Shown here in pieces: positions 54,726-64,000 of a stretch of DNA of 64,000 nt (position 1 is the stretch's first letter; each line of letters begins with the position of its first letter). The stretch is from assembly GCA_029237695.1 (NCBI GenBank), contig CM055266.1, positions 115,275,370 to 115,339,369 on the forward strand, read 5' to 3'. The translations under genes and the position numbers were made by a program. The notes beneath the pieces are model-generated. The model worked only from the letters and a program-made list of their open reading frames with translations, was not told where the DNA came from and made no database searches. This DNA comes from Conchocele bisecta. Taxonomy: Eukaryota; Mollusca; Bivalvia; Lucinida; Thyasiridae.

Positions 54726-55094
54726 TTACAGCATCCAGTGATCGACGTGTAGATAACAAACAGGTGTTGGATCGTTTATGAATTCTATATCCTCAAATTC
54801 ATCAAATTCTTGGTTTTCATCGGTTACATTCGACTTATTTGGAGTTGTCAAACTTAATCGTTTTCTACTTTTCTTATGACTGGACGTCGGAGTAAGAGGT
54901 CGTTTCCTTGACAAGCTTATTGGCGTCTTACATGTAATCAGTTGTGAATAGTTCATTGTGTTTTGGAGTTGAATTTGTAAGCTTTCTTTTCGGCGTGCGT
55001 TTAATGTTGACCTTGTGGAGTGATCTTTTTGGTCGATTGAGCCACAGCGATACTTTTTTATGTTGTTTCCCCATGTCAACTGCAACAGAACCAC
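54726..55094 (-). other. possible remnant ORF inside the TIR transposon
   Basis: 122 open codons, basic and Ser/Thr-rich (RKRPLTPTSSHKKSRKRLSL) with an acidic tail (DENQEFDEFEDIEFIND). The frame opens with a plausible but unsupported start. No transposase motif is visible. It may be an N-terminal scrap of a lost transposase or a chance frame. Confidence 0.25.
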
Positions 55095-55313
55095 AAGCTA
55101 TCGGTTACATTCATAGGATCATTGGTGCCACAGAGAGGTCAGAAGCGGCAGAGTTGCAGTTCGGCAAAATTTGAATATTTTGTCAGTACTGATACTCTAC
55201 CGATGCTGGTCGTCTCATGCAGAGTTGTCGCAATATAATGTCACACTATTAGCGTTTACGAGCGAGGTACATTCACGGTTTACTCCAGTGAGTGAACGAG
55301 AGTATTCATACAG

Positions 55314-55496
55314 TAGAGAGGTTGCGATTGAATACGTGTACGTATATGTGTAGGCAAGGAATGCATACACTAATTATGTCCCTTCAATCACTGACATCAT
55401 CGATTACGCCTTATCAGTGGTTTAAGGGACATAATTAGTGTATGCCTCCCTTTGCTACACGTACACGTAGACGTATTAGATCGCAACCTCTCTAAT
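55314..55496. repeat. 183-bp palindrome nested inside the TIR transposon
   Basis: GTAGAGAGGTTGCGATTGAA, then GGAATGCATACACTAATTAT and GTCCCTT on the left, are inverted on the right as AAGGGACATAATTAGTG, TATGCCTCCC and ATCGCAACCTCTCT. A third-level insertion or an internal foldback. Confidence 0.65.
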
Positions 55497-57114
55497 ATCA
55501 GGGAAATGCTTCGTAGAATTATCGAATTGGGGCATACGAGTACAGGACACACTACTCTCATGATGAGCCGTTTCAACCGGATATACACTGCTTACAACTA
55601 TGTTTAACACATCGGCCTTTCTGATTAATGGAATATTCTGAAAGGTAAATCAGTCCACGTCGCATATTTTGGGAATGAAAGTACCAGGGGCCATATATTT
55701 GTACGATAAATGGGTACACAGAGCATTATCCTCACATTATAAGTTGCAGTTATATATTTTGCTAGGGTCGTACTTCAATGGGTTTAATTTGTATGCAGTG
55801 TGTCTACATGCGAACAGACATTTCAATTTAAAGACCACACCACAGAAGTAGTGGAATAATGAATAAAACATAAAATTAAGACCAACCCGCACAATTGGCA
55901 CATAAACGTGGACTATTTCCAATAATACGCATCTGACAGCACGAACGTCGGATAAGAATGACAATGTTTGGAAAATAAACTGTAGATTTTTGCCGAAAGA
56001 CATATTCGTTCAATTGATACTGCATCTGCAGCATATGCGTTGCACGTCAATCGGCATTGCCCATCGTTGCAGTAAACAAATGTCAATATTCTGCATGCAA
56101 TGTGTTGTTGTGTCGGCAGGTGCCTCAAATTGTATATCTCTACATGTATTCAATGATTTCCAATGCCGGGGGTCACATGTGTACGATAAATGGGCATACA
56201 GGGCCATTTTGTGCTACTTTGAAAAAAAATCCACGTTTTGTTGTTGACAACCCAAACTTTGTTTCGCATTTCTCCATCAATTCCACTTACACAGCTTCAA
56301 AAGCAGTATTTGCAGACGGCGGATACTTGGGGGCATTCCGTAAGACCAATCATGAGGCTGGATTCGTTTATATATCATAAATATAAATACAACGCTTACC
56401 TCAAAAACTGCTTCCTTTTCGGCCATTTTATCTGACTACCGCGCGTTCCAAAACGTACGGATATTCGTTGCATCTGTCGACCAAGCATTCGGCCTAACCA
56501 GTGTGATGAACCGCTAGCCGGATTTCGACGAAACTTGGTAGGAATGATCGATGTACAATGCTCTTTCAAAGTTGTTAAAATGGTGACCCCGGGGTCAAAA
56601 ATGGGCGTGGCCCGTGGGGTCAAATTATATTTTTGACCGAATATGGTCATGTCTATATCAAATCGAAGGTATCAAATTGGATGGTCATGTCATCCAAGAT
56701 GGCCGCCAAAAGGTCGTTCTTTTATTAGAGCCCGTGGGGTAAAATTTTATTTTTTACTGAATATGCTCATGTCGTATATCAAATTGAATGTATCGATGAG
56801 GCGATTGCTCTGGTGCAATGTTTGTCGGAATCGGATGATTATGTCATCCATGATGGCCGCCAAAAGGTCCATTTATTCGAGATTTTGAACGTCTTTTTCT
56901 CAGGAACCACGTGGCCAATGCTGGCCAAACTTCATAGTAAGTTAAGATCCTTGAGTGAAGCATTTTCAGATTTGGTAAAATGATTCATCGCTTAATCCAA
57001 GATGACCGCCATCTAAAAATAGCACAATTTTTTTAAAACACATGAACTCGTCACATTCTCCTCTGGTGTTCATGGAGTCAAGTGAGCGAATTAGGGCCAT
57101 CATGGCCCTCTTGT

Positions 57115-57967
57115 TTACTGTTCATATACATGTATTCAAAACCCACACCTGCATTTGGGTCGATTCCCCTCGGTGTTTTAGTCACCTTTTTGTGACAAGC
57201 ATACGATACTGCAGTCTATTCTTAGAATCGGAAGCAGTCAGCATGTGGCCAATTTCATTCCGGATACCACTCATAATACATAGATGGGGAGGTTATGGGT
57301 CTCACACCAAGGGAAAACAATGAACAAGTCTACACACAGCTTGTTTTATTGCACATTTGAAACTGGATCTGCCAGCATATATCCAACTATGGAACTTCAT
57401 TCCAGAAACAGAGGTTGTTTTTCTTTGTGCCGAGATTTGACCAACTAGAAGTAAAGTATACATTCGGAAAGTAGTACTGTAATATGTACAGGAAGTCTAA
57501 ATATCTACCATAACATGGCACAGTGTAGTGGGGAGAATTTATAAGGTAGAAGTCTATATTTGATTATATGCCAGTGATATAAACAATTTATTGTGCTAGA
57601 ACTGTGTTCAGTTGCATTTCAGTGGACTAGCTTGATCATTTCTCTTTAATCTCATAAACGTCGTGCTATAAACATTTTGCTTTATACAGATTTGTCTATA
57701 CAGTAACCTTTATACAATAAGCAAGTACCTGGTAAGTACCTGGTATGTACCAGCATGCCACGACATAGCAACCACAAATACATGGGGCCCACGGCTGAGA
57801 TAACACGACATTGCCACATTAGAAACAATTTTAGATCCGGATTACTTTTCATCTTAAACATTTATCAGGTAACGACTTTAGTATTGGCCGAATACATACC
57901 GACTGATAACATAATGTCATATCAGGTCAATAACGGGTTACAACAAATTGGTTGAACGGCGTCAAAT
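57115..57967. other. no gene recognised
   Basis: AT-rich sequence; only short frames without motifs. Confidence 0.35.
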
Positions 57968-58360
57968 GTTTGTTTGTTTATTGGTGTTTAACGGCCTATC
58001 AACAGCTAAGGTCATGTAAGGCCGGGCAAACGGGTTCGATCCCATTTTAACCTGCTGCATTGGGGGGAAAATCCCAAAATCGGAACAGAATATTAACATC
58101 GAGAAACAATATATTCAGCCCTGAAATTAGAATAACCTGACCTGGTGCCAGGTCCATACCACACCAAAGTCACTTGGCCCCTTCCCCTAGGATTACGAAT
58201 AATCGTAATACTCACATAAGGGGTAGAACCAGATTCAACTGACACATACAAAATACCAAAGATGTATATGAGGGCCAAACCAGGTCTCCAGTCGGAATTC
58301 CGGTAAGGATGAACCCCGATCGTTGAATTACCTGTCGCGTGCTCCCGACCAACCACCCAC
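57968..58360 (-). mobile_element. SINE-like repeat R1, full copy
   Basis: From 'gtttgtttattggtgtttaa' to 'accaaccacccac', about 390 bp, with 'gaataatcgtaatactcaca' and 'ggaattccggtaaggatgaa' blocks shared with the copies at 61,124 and 63,207. Confidence 0.6.
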
Positions 58361-59663
58361 CGGCGTCACGTGACATTACCAAACTATGTCAGTGCAATGC
58401 CACAACATAAACAAGTCCGTTCTTTTTTCAGCAAAACCACGTCATAATTTGCCCATTCTGTAGCGTAAAAAATGATCTGATAAATAGAATACCACGCTAG
58501 TGACTTTTAATATAAAGTTTATCAGGCTCGGCTCCAGTGCGTCTCGGATTTCCTACCAGTTTCCTTGCCTTGCCTAATAAACTTGATATCAAAATACAGA
58601 TTGGATAAAATTGTTTTGCTGGCATTAATGCTAGTTCAGCGACTGACTGGTGAACATCACAGGCCCTGATCAGACTGCTGGCTGATCTGGCAATATGGTG
58701 GTTTCAAACAACAAATGTTTCCTATTCTCAATCCAGCCCACATGTAAGTAAATGTACATCACAAACTGGGTCACACCCGTCTATATCATACAAGCCCACC
58801 TACCAGACAACAAATGAACAAGCTATGGTTCACAAAAATGTCCTGTATATAGCAGCAAAAAGTTCCGAATAATTGCAAAAATTTGCATATGCTATTAGAT
58901 TTTCTGAAAGCTTTTCTGAAGGTCTCTTGTAATCTCATGGGCAATGTCATACAATAACTTGTATAAATTAATTTTTACAAACCCACAATTTCTGCATATT
59001 TTGTTGAAGCTCGAACTGAAAAATAAGTAAGCTTCATAACTGCTGTGTAACACGTACATAGCCTATTAACAGTATCCACATTGAGTTTACTTAATACTGT
59101 GACAATGAAATGATTAAAATCATTACCGGTAGTATGTAATTTTAATATTACATGTACCATAACTGAATGGCTGCATATTTTACCCTGGACTGAAAAATAC
59201 AGATGATTTTAATAATCGCTGCTGGTTTAAAGAATTTAGTCTGCTCATAACCATCGTACTGAGAGACAGATTTCAGTATTGTTTAGTATGAATATTTGTT
59301 TCAGCATGAATTGCATTGCACATGCACCAGAGGGTATGGGATCATGTGGTTTCCGTGCAACGTCTTCCGATGTGATGTAATCTTTTTTACAGTAGATTTT
59401 CATAACAAACGGACAAATTTTGACGATATATAGCATACCACAGACAATGATTTATGTATTTTGTGACTGCACTAAAGCGTCTATACAAAACTTTGTAACT
59501 TTTACCAAGTATCATTTATTTTTTTATATTCACATGCTCTAGATATTTATTTACATGGACAGTAACCAATTCTTCGTCAAACCGACATAGGCGAGATTAA
59601 AGCAAACTGTACAATAAACGTCAAACAGTTTCGGTTTCATACAAATCTGTCATTCCGTTAGAT
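58361..59663. other. no gene recognised
   Basis: Non-coding, AT-rich. Around 58,475-58,570 there is weak similarity to the hairpin region at 9,975-10,090 ('ctgataaatagaata'). Confidence 0.35.
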
Positions 59664-59960
59664 TGATTTGATTTATTCATGTTTAACGGCCTATCAACAG
59701 CTAATGTCATTTAAGGCCGGGCCAACGGGTTCAATCCCGAATTTAACCTGCTGCAGTAGGGGGAAAATCCCAAAATCAGAACGGAATATTTATATATATC
59801 GAAATAAATATATATCCAGCCCTGAAATTAGAATAACCTAACCTGGTACTACTCTTATTACTTTCATAATAGGTATAACCGGATTCACCTCTTACGTACC
59901 AGAAATCCAAAAATGTATCTTAAGGTCAAACCAGCTCCTTGGGTGGAGACATGCATCCAA
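59664..59960 (-). mobile_element. SINE-like repeat R1, partial and diverged copy
   Basis: 'gatttattcatgtttaacgg', 'cctatcaacagctaatgtca', then 'aatttatatatatcgaaat' and a shortened right part ending 'gtcaaaccagctcc'. Confidence 0.5.
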
Positions 59961-60511
59961 CTATTAAGGACATCGGCGGAACAGTTCAATAATGTGTCCG
60001 TCCAAGCCTTTTCAATTAGAAGCAAATAAAACATACAGCAGACATAAGAACAAATACTTTGTGATGTTAAATGGTAGCCTTTTGTGTTTGACACTAATAC
60101 ATACACATGTACGAGTTGTAACTTAACACAAGCTAATAAGCAAATCCAAAACAAGTGGCTACAAACATGAAATTCATATGATTGTGCTAAAAATGATCAA
60201 TTATTGGTAAATCGTGTTGCCATGGCAAGGAGATACACTCCGATTGTATAATGAGCAGCCTAGAACCTGATACACCAGCACACCGGTGCAGTGTGAAACG
60301 GATCCAAATTGTTGGAAGCAATAACTGATGAAATGATGAACAGTATAGGCTCAGATCACACGTCTCTGGTACACATACACACACAACAGTAGTGGTATAT
60401 TTACAGCCTGTTATTGAGAAGTGTTGGTCAGGAATTAATTACTGGAAGCATATCCAAACAAGAAATATGGGTTATAGCATGCTTCTAACAAATGGCATAG
60501 ATCCTTATCTG
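59961..60511. other. no gene recognised
   Basis: Non-coding sequence; nothing conserved seen. Confidence 0.3.
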
Positions 60512-60818
60512 GAGCTATTTTCATCAAAATTGCAATGTATACTTATCTAGCAAAGTATACTTTGAGGGAGTAACCATTTATTTTTCCCGAAATGCATTAT
60601 GTCATATAGAACTAACAACTCCATATATTTGATGATTAAAAGTATGCAGAATTATTATACTGAATTTTATTACATTATCACAGCCAAAATGGCTGTGATA
60701 ATGTAATAAATTCAGTATAATACTAAAAATTAATAAATTTATCTTTAAATTGAAAATTTCTCCCTCAAAGTATACTTTGCTAGAAAAGAATAGTTTGCAA
60801 TGTTGGTGAAATAGGCTA
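60512..60818. mobile_element. palindromic MITE (family D, copy 2)
   Basis: Inverse-related to 30,021-30,308, with 'ctagcaaagtatactttgag' at the left, its inverse at the right and the central palindrome around 'acagccaaaatggctgt'. Confidence 0.65.
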
Positions 60819-61123
60819 CAGGTCACAGAGGTGTGCCAGCAGATCAGGTACTAGACTGTCATAATTGTGCCCAGCTTCTTCTGCCATAGGCACAAGTACG
60901 CCGCTGTAGCTGTTACAGTGTACCAGTATATAGATGCAGTTCCATACATTTCCCAAATGTCATGACAATACAGGCTCGATGGTAAGTCACATTTAAGCCA
61001 TGGTTGAGATTTTCTGCCTTATGACATATACAATTCTCGAAACGGATTTAGAAAATCTGCGATATATTATGTAATAAATACGAACATTTCATGGCACTCG
61101 CAGAAATATTCAATTTCGGAAGT

Positions 61124-61488
61124 TTGTTTATTGGTGTTTAACGTCCTATCAACAGTTATGGTCATGTAAGGCCGGGCAAACGGGTTCGATCCCGTTTTAA
61201 CCTGCTGCATTGGGGGGAAAATCCCAAAATCAGAACGGAATATTTACATCGAGGAAAAATATATTCAGCCCTGAAATTAGAATAACCTGACTGGTGCCAG
61301 GTCCATACCACACCAAAGTCACTTGGCCCCTTCCCCGAAAATAGGATAGCGAATAATCAAGATTCAAATGTCACATACAAAATGCCAAAGACGCATGTGA
61401 GGGCCAAACCAGGTCTCCAGTTGGGATTCTGGTAAGGATGAACCCCGATCGTTAAATTACCCATCACATGCTCCCACCTGCCACCCAC
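61124..61488 (-). mobile_element. SINE-like repeat R1, full copy
   Basis: From 'gtttgtttattggtgtttaa' to 'cctgccacccacta', with a small internal deletion near 61,355 compared with the copies at 57,968 and 63,207. Confidence 0.6.
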
Positions 61489-61559
61489 TAATTTCGAAAG
61501 TCATTTATGGAAATTATCACAGTTTTTTTCCAGAATCAATATTTGCGAGAAAAAAATAG

Positions 61560-62024
61560 CAGAGCTGCCAACCCCATGTCGGTCACATGAGGAACATGTT
61601 TTCAGGAACAAATCAGTAGTCACTTATATGCATACTTACATAATCTAGTAATTTTTTTAGAGCCTAGTAGGTTATGGATTTCACCCGTTTCAGTGTAGCC
61701 TCGCTCATAGAGTGGTTGAAGCAAGTTGTGGTGCTGTTTATTTTCAAAAGTAACACTTTTTTAAGTGTCTGATGGTTCATTGAAGAAACCAATATTACTG
61801 AGCGCTTGAAACTACTATTACTACACAACAAGAATCAAAATGGTAAGCGCCTAGGTGAGTATGATTATGGTGAAATATAAAGTTAGGATTTATTTGAAGA
61901 ATTTTGAAACAAAATTATTGTTTCCCAATATTCCCGCGCTGAGTTTTTGAAAAATCATACTTTTTAATTGTTGTCTGTACTTCCGTAAACAAATACGGAA
62001 AAATCCGAACAGTTGGCAGCTCTG
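61560..62024. mobile_element. 465-bp MITE with CAGAGCTGCCAAC ends
   Basis: Ends CAGAGCTGCCAAC and GTTGGCAGCTCTG, flanked by AAATAG at 61,554-61,559 and 62,025-62,030. CAGAG ends suggest hAT, though only 6 bp of duplication match. No coding capacity. Confidence 0.6.
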
Positions 62025-62094
62025 AAATAGATGTGAAAATCTCGTACACTGGTTCAATATTAATCATTTACATTTGGAATGCACCTTTATGGGT

Positions 62095-62270
62095 ATGAAG
62101 TTTTTTAAATATGTTTATTTTTGTTATTTCTCGATGAAAGTAGATGCTGTGACCATCGTATAAACCATTCAAATGGTGGTCACGATATATACTTCTGAGC
62201 ACATAATAGGAAAGTATTTAGGATTTTCCACAAACAAAATAATGGCATATCCATAGCATCAAATGGGTTA
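62095..62270. repeat. interspersed repeat, pair with 6,690-6,890
   Basis: Shares 'gggtatgaag-tttttaaatat', 'gctgtgacca', 'tcaaatggtggtcacgatat' and 'ttttccacaaac' with the copy in DUS4L intron 1. Confidence 0.45.
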
Positions 62271-62870
62271 CAAGACGGAGTGAAAGACGGGGTGTAACTC
62301 TGCCTTCGATAACCCATTCTAGCATGTATTCCTGAAATAGTATTTAATCAAATTCCCAACGTATTCATCAAATGGCACTTATCATTCACAACAATATGAA
62401 ACTTTCTAAACCTAAAATCACTTGGTCTATGGTCATTTAGATCATGAATTTGTCACAAAAATGTAAGAGTTAATGAATGGAATGCAATGGTGTTTAATGG
62501 CTCATTACCTCAAAATATTGCCAAATGATACACATTGATAAAATATATGTAAATCCAATGAATATGATGAAAAGTTATGACATACATCATAATAATACAA
62601 GTGATGGTATTACCAAATAAACTGCAAGGCACACTGAAGCAGTGCAAGCATTTGCACACAGCTAGTACAAGTTTGATTGTTCTAAAATGGCCCCCGGCTG
62701 AGAAAATATACCATACAACAAATGTGGCCAGGATAGCCATTTTCTCGCCCCAACTGGAATGAAACTCACTCCAAGATTATAGCGGTGAAAGTCTCTACTT
62801 ACTTTCAATAATGACACACTTAGTACACCAACATACCTGCTAACTACAAAGTCATACTGTTGTAGTATTA
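62271..62870. other. no gene recognised
   Basis: AT-rich; short frames on both strands without motifs. Confidence 0.3.
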
Positions 62871-62875
62871 CTACA

Positions 62876-63113
62876 CCTGTGGATGTGATTGGAGAAATGG
62901 GGTTTACGACATTTGTGACCAATGTAGTTCTGTATCAACCTACGCATCCAATGATTTTCATCAGTGCATACACTGTTCACAATACTCGGTGAAACATCTG
63001 TCATGCCCCTAGAAAACACAGATCCTCATCAGACTACAGGAGTGTGCTAGCAGATCATGCGCTACACAAGCCATAAAGGACATAAGCCTTATTTCTCCAG
63101 TCACAGCCACACA
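62876..63113. mobile_element. MITE family A (copy 4)
   Basis: 'tgtgattggagaaatggggt' at the left and 'cttatttctccagtcacagcc' at the right, with inner 'gatcctcatcagac'. A diverged member. Confidence 0.6.
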
Positions 63114-63206
63114 TGGGCCGCCAGATGACAAACAGCACCAGTGGATATTTATCCCTTTCAACACTACAGTGTGGACAGAAGTAATTTCCCGAAAGTTAAA
63201 AACCCA

Positions 63207-63586
63207 TGTGTTTAACGGCCTATCAACAGCTACGGTCATGTAAGGCCTGGCAAACAGGTTTGATCCCATTTTAACCTGCTGCATTGGGGGGAAAATCCAA
63301 AAATCAGAACGGAATATTTACATCAAGAAAAAGTATACTCAGCCCTGAAATTAGAATAACCTGACCTGGTGCCAGGTCCATACCACACCAGTCACTTGGC
63401 CCCTTCCCCGAAAATAGGATTACGAATAATCGTAATACTCACATAAGGGGTAAAACCAGATTCAACTGTCACATACAAAATGCCAAAGACGTATGTGAGG
63501 GCCAAACCAGGTCTCCAGTCGGAATTCCGGTAAGGATGAACCCCGATCGTTAAATTACCCATCGCATGCCCCCACCTGCCACCCAT
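63207..63586 (-). mobile_element. SINE-like repeat R1, copy lacking the tail
   Basis: Begins inside the family at 'gtgtttaacggcctatcaac' and runs to 'cctgccacccatgg'. The simple-sequence tail is missing at the left end. Confidence 0.55.
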
Positions 63587-64000
63587 GGACCAATACTGGA
63601 ATTTTCCCAATTATTGGATTAGATCGACTGTTGTCACGAAGTTGATTGCTAGCAGACGGCCTCTTTTGAGAATGAAAAAGTTGCATTGATAATTGTTTCA
63701 TTGTTTAACTGTAATATGAATATCTATTATATGCTGTGTACAACACTCGCTACGGGATGCACGAGCTTGCCAATTAACAGACGATAGATTAAATGTGATT
63801 AGAGAAAACTCGGGACATACGACGCAGACCATACAGTTAAAAAATGTTACTCAACCCATGGCATGCACTCACTTCTATAGGCTATACATCATATTCAACA
63901 TAGTCAAGTAGACATAAAAAAATACCCTATTTTCAACCTCGTTCACATACCAGACACTTCCATATTTCTACCGACCTATCTTTCTGGCAATACATGTATG
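63587..64000. other. no gene recognised
   Basis: Non-coding, AT-rich end of the window. Confidence 0.3.

Larger units (their letters stand above)
54175..56505. mobile_element. TIR transposon with ~520-bp inverted repeats, superfamily unassigned
   Basis: The ends are CACACTGGCTAGGTCGAA and its inverse (TTCGGCCTAACCAGTGTG). The inverted repeats span 54,175-54,700 and 55,992-56,505. The flanks repeat ATGAA (54,170-54,174 and 56,506-56,510); the intact target 'tctcatgaaccg' occurs at 28,740 in the sister host copy. The 1.3-kb centre has only short frames and a second palindrome. A 5-bp duplication fits Transib among known groups, but the ends lack the usual CACWATG, so I leave it unassigned. Confidence 0.7.
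53521..57114 (+). mobile_element. hairpin-ended, Helentron-like element, second copy, interrupted by a TIR transposon
   Basis: 5' hairpin AGCTCACCTGAGCAAAGCTC and ATGTGAGCT; 3' hairpin GGGCCATCATGGCCC with TCTTGTTT. Same interior motifs as 23,740-29,253. The nested insertion is 54,175-56,505. A partial internal duplication near 56,730 repeats the 'cccgtggggt-aaattttatt' block. Confidence 0.6.

Overview
This is animal nuclear DNA, most likely from a bivalve mollusc. One conserved gene is split into short exons by introns full of MITEs. The intergenic DNA carries hairpin-ended repeats with internal tandem units, a type I associate with bivalves; the bivalve call is inference from repeat style, not from a species-specific gene.

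Region 1 (1-5,720) holds fragments of non-LTR retrotransposon reverse transcriptase on both strands, a 406-bp foldback MITE and a tandem-repeat element. Region 2 (5,721-17,814, + strand) is a complete eight-exon gene for tRNA-dihydrouridine synthase 4-like (DUS4L). The exon phases add up to an uninterrupted 334-residue protein. Its introns hold many MITEs and an unusual CpG-rich array of quasi-palindromes. Region 3 (17,815-31,145) has the 3' flank, stacked tandem-repeat elements, and a hairpin-ended element at 23,740-29,253. A 4.3-kb TIR transposon is nested in that element; its broken gene has XPG-nuclease-like and Cys-rich CXC-like parts, which best fits the Academ superfamily.

Region 4 (31,146-53,340) is a minisatellite of about 30 bp per unit, split at a 5-6 bp target duplication by a roughly 16-kb Polinton/Maverick (34,406-50,377) with 151-bp terminal inverted repeats. 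From left to right the Polinton carries a C2H2 zinc-finger gene (-), protein-primed DNA polymerase B (+), an RVE integrase and four small conserved genes (-), packaging ATPase (-), major capsid protein (-), a coiled-coil/membrane protein (+), a C-terminally anchored protein (-), penton/minor capsid (+), a fibre-like protein (+), a glycine-rich membrane protein (+) and a 90-residue ORF (-). Most of the main genes are broken by frameshifts, stops or a SINE, so this copy is a decaying relic of a virus-like element. No adenain-type protease was found.

Region 5 (53,341-64,000) holds a second hairpin-ended element with another TIR transposon (54,175-56,505) nested in it, several copies of a SINE-like repeat, and MITEs. 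No host gene was recognised there.

The least explained signals are about 18 short palindromes of the form CCAAT-N4-ATTGG scattered through Polinton coding sequence, the CpG-rich quasi-palindrome array in DUS4L intron 5, and the fibre-like gene.
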